A stretch of DNA of 64,000 nucleotides from SZUA-378 sp036652815 (lineage in GTDB: Bacteria > Bacillota > Clostridia > Lachnospirales > Lachnospiraceae). Under the pieces are notes generated by a model. The model did not search any database and had not been told where the DNA came from. It worked only from the letters and a program-made list of their open reading frames with translations. Location of the stretch: positions 1 to 64,000 of the forward strand of contig JAVVVE010000013.1 of NCBI GenBank assembly GCA_036652815.1, in the 5' to 3' direction. Shown piece after piece: positions 53,639 through 61,034 of this stretch (its first letter is position 1; each line of letters starts with the position of its first letter). A program made the position numbers and the translations under genes.

Positions 53639-55429
53639 TTACACAAACAAAGATACAAATTCAAACTTGTTGCAATCTACTAATCCTCTGTTCGTCAGCC
53701 TTAATTCAGGTAAACATGCCAATGGTATCAATGCCATCGTCATGAATGGAGACTCCATCACACAGCCGATATCCTGCCATGCATGATCCAGTGTCGCTAC
53801 CAGTTCTGACATCTCTTCTACTGATTTATCATTCATCAGTCCGGCAATCGGAAGCGGTACCACTCCCAGTACTTTGCCATCTGCAACAACCGCCATACCG
53901 CCTTCACATTGGATCAATGTATTGGCAGCAAGAGCCATGTCCGCATCATTCGTACCTACGACCAACAAGTTATGTGCATCATGTGCTACCGTCGATGCCA
54001 TCGCTCCGTGTTTGATGCCAAATCCTTTGATGAATCCATATCCCACTTTTCCGGTCTCATGATGTCTCTCAAAGACTGCTGCCTTTAGTACATCCTGTGT
54101 GGTATCGGATTCTAAAAATCCATCCTGCCCCTGAAGCGTAACGTGTGTCTCAAAAGTCCCTACGCGAGTAGGAATCACCTCTATGACACGGATCTCGTCT
54201 GCCTTCGTCTGTGCCGGAATCCTGAAAGAATCTGCTGTAATCTGTCCTTTAATATGCATGGAATGTAATGCAACTTCCGGAAATGCATAAGGTGTAATCT
54301 CTGCTATCATCTTACCATGTTCGCTGACAACATGCCCTTCCACAATGACACGGATTACATTCATCTTTGATAAATCCTGTAGGAAAACAAGATCTGCCAG
54401 TTTTCCGGGAGTCACTGAACCCAGTTCGTTATCCATACGGAAACATTGTGCACAATTAATCGTAACCATCTGAATCGCGGTAATTGGATCCACACCTTCT
54501 TCCAAAGCTCTGCGTAAAATATGATCTATATGTCCTTGTGCCATCAAAGTATGCGGATGCGCATCATCGGATACCAATACTGCAAATCGACTATCCACTT
54601 TATTTTCTGTAATCACTCGAATCACTTCTTTTAAATCATGCCATGCAGAGCCTTCTCTAATCATCGCATACATGCCAAGACGCATCTTAGCCAAAGCATC
54701 CTCCGCTCTGGTTGATTCATGACAGCAACAAATACCGGAAGCAATGTAAGCATTCAATCCTTTTCCCGTCTCCGGCATAGAGTAATGTCCTGTTACCACT
54801 TTTCCTGCCCGCAAAGTTTCTGCGATCTCGTCATGTGGATGGTCTGTCGAAGATAGAACCCCCGGGAAATTCATCATCTCGCCTAAGCCAACTACATTAT
54901 CCCACTGCATCGTTTCCCGAATCTCGTCCGGTCCAATGGCTGCACCCGTATCTTCAAATCCAGGCATGGCCGGAACACAGGAAGGCGTCGTAAGCATCGC
55001 TTTCAGCGGCGTTCCTTTGGCATCTTCCATCATATATTTCACGCCATCCAGTCCCAGTACGTTGCATATCTCATGCGGATCCATATAGATCCCTACTGTT
55101 CCATGTGGCAATACCGCTTTGGCATATTCACTGACACTGAGCATAGAAGATTCTACATGAATATGTCCATCCAAGAATCCGGGAGCGAGATAACTGCCCG
55201 CCGCATCTATGACTTTGGTCTGTGCTCCGATACAATGAGATGCATCTCCTACCAAGGCGATTCTTCCTTTACTGATAGCTACATCCGTATGTTCTATAAT
55301 CTCTGCTGTACATACATTTACCAAACGTGCATCGGTTATTACCATGTCCGCCGGTGTTGTCCCCTGTGCCACTGCTGCCAAGGTACGCGTCACCTCATAT
55401 AAAGGTTGTGTGTGATATTTGTTATACAT
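53639..55429 (-). CDS. adeC: Adenine deaminase
   Basis: 596 aa amidohydrolase. PGFLDGHIHVESSMLS holds the first metal ligands, and later His and Asp ligands are intact (VTGHYS, DDAHPH). The C-terminal adenine-deaminase domain is present (HDAHNLLVVGTND). It converts adenine to hypoxanthine and ammonia for purine salvage. AAGGTGG precedes the ATG. No purine riboswitch was recognised upstream. Confidence 0.95.
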   Translation of the reverse strand: MYNKYHTQPLYEVTRTLAAVAQGTTPADMVITDARLVNVCTAEIIEHTDVAISKGRIALVGDASHCIGAQTKVIDAAGSYLAPGFLDGHIHVESSMLSVSEYAKAVLPHGTVGIYMDPHEICNVLGLDGVKYMMEDAKGTPLKAMLTTPSCVPAMPGFEDTGAAIGPDEIRETMQWDNVVGLGEMMNFPGVLSSTDHPHDEIAETLRAGKVVTGHYSMPETGKGLNAYIASGICCCHESTRAEDALAKMRLGMYAMIREGSAWHDLKEVIRVITENKVDSRFAVLVSDDAHPHTLMAQGHIDHILRRALEEGVDPITAIQMVTINCAQCFRMDNELGSVTPGKLADLVFLQDLSKMNVIRVIVEGHVVSEHGKMIAEITPYAFPEVALHSMHIKGQITADSFRIPAQTKADEIRVIEVIPTRVGTFETHVTLQGQDGFLESDTTQDVLKAAVFERHHETGKVGYGFIKGFGIKHGAMASTVAHDAHNLLVVGTNDADMALAANTLIQCEGGMAVVADGKVLGVVPLPIAGLMNDKSVEEMSELVATLDHAWQDIGCVMESPFMTMALIPLACLPELRLTNRGLVDCNKFEFVSLFV

Positions 55430-55541
55430 AGTTTCCCACCTTTCTCATAGCCTTTTGCTATCGATAATAATGTATTTATCATACCACTTTTTCCTTCTCT
55501 TATCTATAGTTTTTTCAGACGTTTATCCTATCGTATTGGTA

Positions 55542-55568
55542 ACATCTTATGAAGTTTCACATATAGTA
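55542..55568 (+). promoter_or_regulatory. Sigma-K-like promoter of the cysteine-rich gene
   Basis: AC (55542-55543), 16-bp spacer, CATATAGTA (55560-55568), fitting the mother-cell sigma-K pattern AC-N16-CATANNNTA. The short consensus can occur by chance. Confidence 0.5.
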
Positions 55569-55603
55569 GTATTAAAATTATCTAATCAGAAGGATGGTAC
55601 TCT

Positions 55604-55654
55604 ATGTTTATGAATACTACTTTACTTAATGAAAGTCTTGAGGCAGCCCTATGA
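55604..55654 (+). CDS. 16-codon ORF overlapping the cysteine-rich gene
   Basis: MFMNTTLLNESLEAAL, with AAGGA 9 bp before its ATG and its stop overlapping the next start (ATGA). Either a leader peptide for translational coupling or the true N-terminus of the next gene cut off by a frameshift. A real peptide function is not shown. Confidence 0.45.
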   Translation: MFMNTTLLNESLEAAL

Positions 55655-55992
55655 CAGAAAATGCAGCCCTTGAAACTTGCGATTGCCGCAAAGACAACAT
55701 AACCTGTTCCACTGTAAGCACACAATATGCCGACGTTGGCGTTCTCGAGAAATTACAGCCTGTTTCGAAAGTTGGGCGTATCCAGTCCGACTGCTGTGGA
55801 GATCCCGTGATATCCTGTTATCCATGCCAGAACTGCGAATCGCACAGTTGTGAATTCACTATCATGCAAAGTCTATGCATCCATATTCCAATCGAATACG
55901 GTGCAACCGTCGATGTCCGTGAATCCATGATTTCCTGTTGCAATACCGATGAGGATGAGTGCAAATGTCACTGTGATTACTCGGGTCGTTAA
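55651..55992 (+). CDS. Cysteine-rich protein, possible spore-coat component
   Basis: 113 aa with 17 cysteines in pairs and clusters (CDC, DCC, CYPCQNC, SCC, CKCHC) and a conserved-looking centre CEFTIMQSLCIHIPIEYGA. GAGG lies 7 bp before the ATG. It has no signal peptide. The sigma-K-like promoter and Cys content suggest a coat or exosporium protein, but I do not recognise a named family. Confidence 0.6.
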   Translation: MTENAALETCDCRKDNITCSTVSTQYADVGVLEKLQPVSKVGRIQSDCCGDPVISCYPCQNCESHSCEFTIMQSLCIHIPIEYGATVDVRESMISCCNTDEDECKCHCDYSGR

Positions 55993-56030
55993 AGCCCACG
56001 TTTCCGGTTAATCAGTAGTACACTGACGCA

Positions 56031-56073
56031 AATCAGGAGTTAGGCAAAGAAACAAGTCGCCTGACTCCTGATT
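56031..56073 (+). terminator. Rho-independent terminator after the cysteine-rich gene
   Basis: AATCAGGAGT-AGGC and GCCT-ACTCCTGATT arms form a 15-bp stem with one mismatch, followed by TTATTT. It faces the convergent efflux-operon end and may serve both strands. Confidence 0.85.
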
Positions 56074-56114
56074 TTATTTAAAAAACTCTATTTAATTCTA
56101 TCATGCACAGCACA

Positions 56115-57314
56115 TCAAAATAATGCGAGTAATCTATCCATAAAAGTTTGTTTTGTATTTTCTGCCGGTTGAACATCTTTTTTTACAGTTTTCATGCTCA
56201 GGGCATCAGTTTTCATAACAAATTGAATATCCGCTACTGCTTCACCGGTAAGAAACGATTGTGGTGCTTCACTTTTGCTCTCCTTCTTTGTCATATCTGT
56301 CAATGGGGCTATGGCTGTATCGATTCCTTCTTGTAAAGAAGTGCCCTGCTTCGCCAGTTCTCCGCTTCCCACTGTTAATTGTTTCAGTCCCGAAGATGCC
56401 TGTGTTACCCCTCCTACATAAGTCTTTATACTATCTGCCATCTTCCGCTGACCCATCTGTAGCTGTTGCATCTGTTGTCCAAATACCGCCTGCAGCTCCG
56501 GTGTCATAGCCGACAGCATCCCCTGCATCAAAGCCGTTTCTCCTGCCGTTGTCTGTACATATCCTTCGGCAAGTGGTGCTCCGCCCGCTGCTATTTGCTG
56601 TATCCCTGTGCTTGCCTGTTTTAAGCCTTGATCGACTTGTTGTACACCATCTACATATTGTCCGATCCCATCCTGTAAGGTGGATACCTGTGATTCAAGA
56701 TCCGATACATCCATATCCACCATACCGCTCACATCAAATGGCATACAAACAAAATTAACAGATTGCTGTTCAAAAGAACTCGTGTGGTAAGTAATCAAAA
56801 AACTGCCCTTTCCATCCGGTAACACGATTCCGCTGAGTGTTCTGACGGATCCAATTGTAACGCCCGCTAATCCCTCTGCTTTAAGGTCTGTTACCTGCCC
56901 CTGCTGTGTATCAATGGGAAACTGCATCTGTAGGGCAAGATTTTCCTTATTATAAGGTTGCGTTTTTTTATTTGGTGCTATCTCTATCGTGATGCTAACA
57001 TCTCCCTCTTTTCCAAGCATCGCTTCCGGCTCTGTCTTTTCCCCATTTAACAGATAGCTAATCGCAATGGTAAATGGCAGCTCCCCTGTAATGCCGGTTT
57101 TTTCCTCCAACTCATCATTTTTAACAATGATATCTTTCGTTGCTCCTTTGCTGTTAAGTAATACATATACCGTCTCAGAAGGTGCCTCTTTTGCTTGAAC
57201 AGGCAGTCCCTTACCAAAAGAAAATACCAGTAAGATACTCATGATACCTGCTGCAACCCGATGGATGGATTTTATAACCCGGCTACTCGTCTTATTGATT
57301 TTACTATTTTTCAT
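56115..57314 (-). CDS. Secreted YhgE-like accessory protein of the MMPL transporter
   Basis: 399 aa with a signal peptide (about residues 15-42, ending VQAKEA). A beta-rich first half (about 45-205) is followed by heptad-like helical repeats of the form GIQQ-VDQGLKQASTGIQQIA (about 215-330), which resemble the phage-infection-protein/YhgE family coiled region, and a Thr/Lys-rich C-terminus. No C-terminal anchor. Its start overlaps the mmpL stop by 11 bp, so it probably works with the transporter outside the membrane. Function unproved. Confidence 0.65.
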   Translation of the reverse strand: MKNSKINKTSSRVIKSIHRVAAGIMSILLVFSFGKGLPVQAKEAPSETVYVLLNSKGATKDIIVKNDELEEKTGITGELPFTIAISYLLNGEKTEPEAMLGKEGDVSITIEIAPNKKTQPYNKENLALQMQFPIDTQQGQVTDLKAEGLAGVTIGSVRTLSGIVLPDGKGSFLITYHTSSFEQQSVNFVCMPFDVSGMVDMDVSDLESQVSTLQDGIGQYVDGVQQVDQGLKQASTGIQQIAAGGAPLAEGYVQTTAGETALMQGMLSAMTPELQAVFGQQMQQLQMGQRKMADSIKTYVGGVTQASSGLKQLTVGSGELAKQGTSLQEGIDTAIAPLTDMTKKESKSEAPQSFLTGEAVADIQFVMKTDALSMKTVKKDVQPAENTKQTFMDRLLALF

Positions 57315-59367
57315 TTGCTTTCTCTCCTTTCAATGTGGTTTTCTGAATAAGTCCATCAAACACAATAATGAGTGCCGGTAAAACAATGAGCACCATGGCT
57401 CCCGACAAGGCTGCTCCCCTACCCAGTAGAATACCGATATCCGCAACTGCTGACATCTGTGATACTAATCCCAGTGTAAATCCTGCCACCGCAAGAATCA
57501 GTGCAGATACCACTACAGAACCTCCTGATTTTTCAATTGCAAGGACAACCGCTGTTGTTTTATCATGTATCCTGCGATTCTCAAGGTAACGTGAGGTAAT
57601 TAAAATACCATAATCTATCGTTGCACCCAATTGAATCGCGCTAACAATCAAATAGCCTATGAAAATCAATGATTTTCCTCCAAAATATGGAAAGCTCATA
57701 TTAATCCATACCGATGACTCAATCACCAGCACCAGTAATATCGGTATAGAGATACTCCTAAAAGTAAATAATACAATAAGTGCAACTGCTAAAACAGAAG
57801 CAACTGCCACTTTAATGGAATCTTGTTCTACCGTATTTTTAATATCAACGATACTCATTACATTCCCCGCGGCATACCAGTTATCTTGATATTTTTCATC
57901 CAAGAGTGCTTTCATCCCTTTTGCTGCTTCAAAGCTCTCTGCATTCTCCCCATCTATCGTAAGTGATACTATGTATCTGGTATAATGCGGTGAATGAAAC
58001 TGTTCTACCACCTCTTCCGGCACCATAGCAATCGGCATGCCACTAGGTATTACCGTGGCCAGTGACATCACGTCTTTGACATATTTTTGTTCCAGCAAAT
58101 CATCCGCCAATTGTTTCTCATGAGCCATACTATCTTTTGGCGTCACAATAATAATCGGATTGGACACCCCATATGCTGCATTGATAGCATCTTTGTCACT
58201 GCGTGTAATCCCTTCTGCACTGCTGCCGCTAGTGTCGCCATATAGAAATTGATTTCGAGACTGTCCCAAAAATGCCGGTATTACCAAAAGGATGGCAACT
58301 ACAATAATCAAATATCTCCACTTAGCGATCGCTTGACCAAGCTTTGTAAACTGTGGAATCAACGGACGATGCCTCGTTTTATCTATCAGTGATGCAAAGA
58401 TTGCCAGCAATACAGGCATTAATATAATCACGGTAAGGAAACTAATCGTAATCCCTTTTGCTAAAACGATACCCAGATCTGTTCCTATCGTATAACCCAT
58501 AAAAATAAGTGCCATGAATCCGGCAAACGTGGTAAATGCACTGGCAAAAATGGAAGAAAAAGCACCTTTGACAGCAGCGGCGATTGCTTCCGGCACCTCT
58601 TTGCCACTATCTCTTTCCTCTACATAGCGGTGCGATAGAAAGAGCGAATAATCCATTGATATCGCCATCTGTAATACCGCACAAACGGAAAAGGTCAGAT
58701 ATGATACATTTGGGAAGAATGCATTCGTCCCCATATTAATCACAATGGATACCCCTATGACGATCAGATATAACAGTGGCTCAATCCATGAATTGGAAGC
58801 AAGCATGAGAATGAACACACAGAGTGGAAATACAATCAAAATAATTAGCACAATCTCATTCATCATCGAGGTCTGCTGATTTCTGGCATCCTCTGCCATT
58901 CCTCTGACTTTGGCACCATAAAGTGTTCGGATTTGATCAATGGCTGAACCCGTAACGGTAGAATAATTGCCTTCCTGAAATTCTATTGTATAAAGAGCCA
59001 TACCACCCTTATAATAGGCATCCGTTACTGCTTTGTCCTGATAAGCGATCGGTATCTGAATATCAACCATATCGTCCAGCCACATAACACTCTTGACACC
59101 CTCGATCTGCTCAATCCCTGCTTTAATCTCCAGTGCCCGATCGACCGTTACATTCTCCACCATCGCTTCCGCTGTTCCCGGATAAGTAAATTCTTTCTCC
59201 AACACCGCAATCGCCTTCTGTGACATAGAGTCTTCCGGCAGATACTTAGTCAAATCGTAATTAATCTCTACCAGTACCATTAAAAAACCGCTCAATACCA
59301 ACATGAGTGTAAATGCACACAATACTTTCCTTTTATTTTTTAATAATCCTGCTGCAAATTTTTCCAT
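57304..59367 (-). CDS. MMPL-family RND-type transporter
   Basis: 687 aa with about twelve membrane segments in two halves, each with a large extracytoplasmic loop after its first segment. FSVCAVLQMAISMDYSLFL and IVSAIQLGATIDYGILI are the paired MMPL membrane motifs with a conserved Asp-Tyr that carries protons. GGAGG lies 6 bp before the ATG at 59367. Part of a tetR-mmpL-accessory operon; the substrate may be a lipid or drug, by family only. Confidence 0.9.
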   Translation of the reverse strand: MEKFAAGLLKNKRKVLCAFTLMLVLSGFLMVLVEINYDLTKYLPEDSMSQKAIAVLEKEFTYPGTAEAMVENVTVDRALEIKAGIEQIEGVKSVMWLDDMVDIQIPIAYQDKAVTDAYYKGGMALYTIEFQEGNYSTVTGSAIDQIRTLYGAKVRGMAEDARNQQTSMMNEIVLIILIVFPLCVFILMLASNSWIEPLLYLIVIGVSIVINMGTNAFFPNVSYLTFSVCAVLQMAISMDYSLFLSHRYVEERDSGKEVPEAIAAAVKGAFSSIFASAFTTFAGFMALIFMGYTIGTDLGIVLAKGITISFLTVIILMPVLLAIFASLIDKTRHRPLIPQFTKLGQAIAKWRYLIIVVAILLVIPAFLGQSRNQFLYGDTSGSSAEGITRSDKDAINAAYGVSNPIIIVTPKDSMAHEKQLADDLLEQKYVKDVMSLATVIPSGMPIAMVPEEVVEQFHSPHYTRYIVSLTIDGENAESFEAAKGMKALLDEKYQDNWYAAGNVMSIVDIKNTVEQDSIKVAVASVLAVALIVLFTFRSISIPILLVLVIESSVWINMSFPYFGGKSLIFIGYLIVSAIQLGATIDYGILITSRYLENRRIHDKTTAVVLAIEKSGGSVVVSALILAVAGFTLGLVSQMSAVADIGILLGRGAALSGAMVLIVLPALIIVFDGLIQKTTLKGEKANEK

Positions 59368-59386
59368 CGAATACCTCCCAAAAACA

Positions 59387-59965
59387 TTATAGTCTTTCTG
59401 CAATATCCCCAAATACCAATATTAAAAATTCACAAATTAATTTGTTCATCATCACTTCCTCGTTTTTACTCTTCATAACAATATTAATGATGCCTTCCAG
59501 CAAAACAAGGGAAAGAGTATCTGCCAGTATCTCATTCTCACGCTTCACATGTAGCTGTGGCATTAAATCCAAAATCAGCCTCGCCTTAATCTGATCCTGT
59601 ATCACACTGCGAATATTCTCATACTTAGAACCCTTTGCACTGTTCATTAAAATCAAAAATCCATTATGATTGTCATTAAAAAGTGCCATAATCTGTTTTG
59701 TCACTTCCATTGCAGAGGTTTCTGTAATGGTATTATTGGTTGATAATTTCATTAAAATCAACCCTTTAATCCGCCCCACCGTAGGTAGCACAATCGTCTC
59801 AAACAGTTCCTCTTTGTTATGAAAATACGAATAGATATTGCCCACGGTAATTCCGGCATGAGAAGCAATTACCCGTAAAGAAGACTTACTGTATCCTGCT
59901 GTTAAAAATTCTTCCATTGCCGCATTGATAATGTTTTGCTTCACTTCTTCTTTTTGTATCTGCAT
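59387..59965 (-). CDS. TetR-family transcriptional repressor
   Basis: About 192 aa from the ATG at 59965. The TetR N-terminal domain is clear: NIINAAMEEFLTAGYSKSSLRVIASHAG, then VGNIYSYFHNKEELF. The C-terminal ligand domain has no specific hallmark. GGAGGGG lies about 13 bp before this ATG, rather far, and the frame is open 15 codons further upstream. It heads the efflux operon and should repress itself through the operator upstream. Confidence 0.9.
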   Translation of the reverse strand: MQIQKEEVKQNIINAAMEEFLTAGYSKSSLRVIASHAGITVGNIYSYFHNKEELFETIVLPTVGRIKGLILMKLSTNNTITETSAMEVTKQIMALFNDNHNGFLILMNSAKGSKYENIRSVIQDQIKARLILDLMPQLHVKRENEILADTLSLVLLEGIINIVMKSKNEEVMMNKLICEFLILVFGDIAERL

Positions 59966-60021
59966 TTTCTTTTTTACACCCCTCCGTTTCAATACTAAAC
60001 AGTTGTTCAATATATGATTAT

Positions 60022-60050
60022 ATTATATGCAAAACACTTGTAATTGTCAA
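60022..60050 (-). promoter_or_regulatory. Consensus promoter of tetR-mmpL operon
   Basis: On the minus strand TTGACA (60045-60050), 17-bp spacer, TATAAT (60022-60027), a perfect sigma-A promoter. The operator arms overlap the spacer and -10, fitting tight repression. Confidence 0.9.
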
Positions 60051-60073
60051 TACTGAACGAGTGTTTTGCATAT
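60025..60073. promoter_or_regulatory. TetR operator region: 14-bp inverted repeat
   Basis: ATATGCAAAACACT (60025-60038) and AGTGTTTTGCATAT (60060-60073) are perfect inverse copies separated by 21 bp. A second motif pair, TGAACGAGTGTT (60054-60065) and its minus-strand relative TGAACAACTGTT (59999-60010), is also present. Lies between divergent tetR and the 60096 gene, so it may control both. Confidence 0.75.
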
Positions 60074-60095
60074 ACTATACAAACGGAGGTGTATT

Positions 60096-60618
60096 ATGAA
60101 TTATAAAGCTTTATCCAATCCCGAAAAATGGATACTCAAAGGAATTCCGATTTTGTTTATCATCGGATCGCTCTTGCATTTTATGTATGATTTATCCGGA
60201 AATAATTTTCTTGTCGGATTAGTTACTGCGGTCAATGAAAGTGTTTGGGAACACGCTAAGATGGTGCTCTTGCCTGTGATATTATGGTGGTCGTTATACT
60301 ATCTATACAATGGTAAACGCTATGATATAGACCGTAATCAGTGGTACACCGGTGCTGATTGCATTACTGACATCCTTATTATCGATTCCTATGCTGTATT
60401 ATTTTTATACGGAAGCTTTTGGTACAGAACTTCTAATCGTAGATATTCTGATACTTCTGCTGGCGATTACAATGGGGCAATTATTAGGATTGCATACTTA
60501 CCGTCATAAAATAAGTATTCCTGCTAATCTGGTAATTTTTATTTTTATGGTACTCGTGGTTATCTTTATGTGGTTCACTGTATATCCTCCACAGATCCCC
60601 TGGTTTGTGGAAGGATAA
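60096..60618 (+). pseudogene. DUF6512-like small membrane protein, broken by a +1 frameshift
   Basis: GGAGGTG precedes the ATG at 60096. The first 85 residues (MNYKALSNPEKWILKGIPIL, then VTAVNESVWEHAKMVLLPVI) and the continuation in the next frame from about 60352 (VLIALLTSLLSIPMLYYFY and on to the stop at 60618) together form a four- to five-segment membrane protein of about 173 aa. Total length 523 bp is 3n+1. An extra base near 60350-60353 (ACCGGTG) explains the break; uncorrected, the product is a 138-aa chimera ending at 60509. It is divergent from tetR and shares the operator region. Confidence 0.7.
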
Positions 60619-60640
60619 ATAAAGGCAGCAGTACATTTTC

Positions 60641-61027
60641 TTATAAAAGGTTTTTCAATTGTTCAATGAGAATAATATCTGCGGGCAGCCAATTCACAGT
60701 ATCTAATTCTTCTTTGGTAAGCCAGTTTGATGCTTCATGTTCCTTTAAGATTAAATTCCCGGTTTTCACAGCACACCAAAAACATTGCATTGACAGGTGA
60801 AAATCGGGATAATCATATTCTATGGTATCTATTAATTCTTTCACTTCAATTACAGTATCTAATTCTTCCAAAATCTCACGCACCAGTGCCTGTTTTGGAG
60901 TCTCACCCTGTTCTATTTTACCGCCCGGAAATTCCCACCAATCCTTATACTCACCATATCCACGCTGCGTCGCAAAAATCATATGGTCGGATTTAATCAC
61001 TGCGGCAACTACATTGACTCTTTTCAT
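60641..61027 (-). CDS. MutT-like Nudix hydrolase (8-oxo-dGTP diphosphatase family)
   Basis: 128 aa. The Nudix box is complete: GG-K-IEQGETPKQALVREILEEL. Residues NVVAAVI at the start and the NWLP near the end fit the MutT/8-oxo-dGTPase group. The ATG at 61027 follows AAGGAG by 10 bp. It starts only 7 bp after the helicase gene stop, so both are one operon. Confidence 0.9.
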   Translation of the reverse strand: MKRVNVVAAVIKSDHMIFATQRGYGEYKDWWEFPGGKIEQGETPKQALVREILEELDTVIEVKELIDTIEYDYPDFHLSMQCFWCAVKTGNLILKEHEASNWLTKEELDTVNWLPADIILIEQLKNLL

Positions 61028-61034
61028 ACTTATC

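Noticed and set aside
55430..55603. Purine riboswitch upstream of adeC
   Set aside because: The conserved core of the purine aptamer was not found on the minus strand here.
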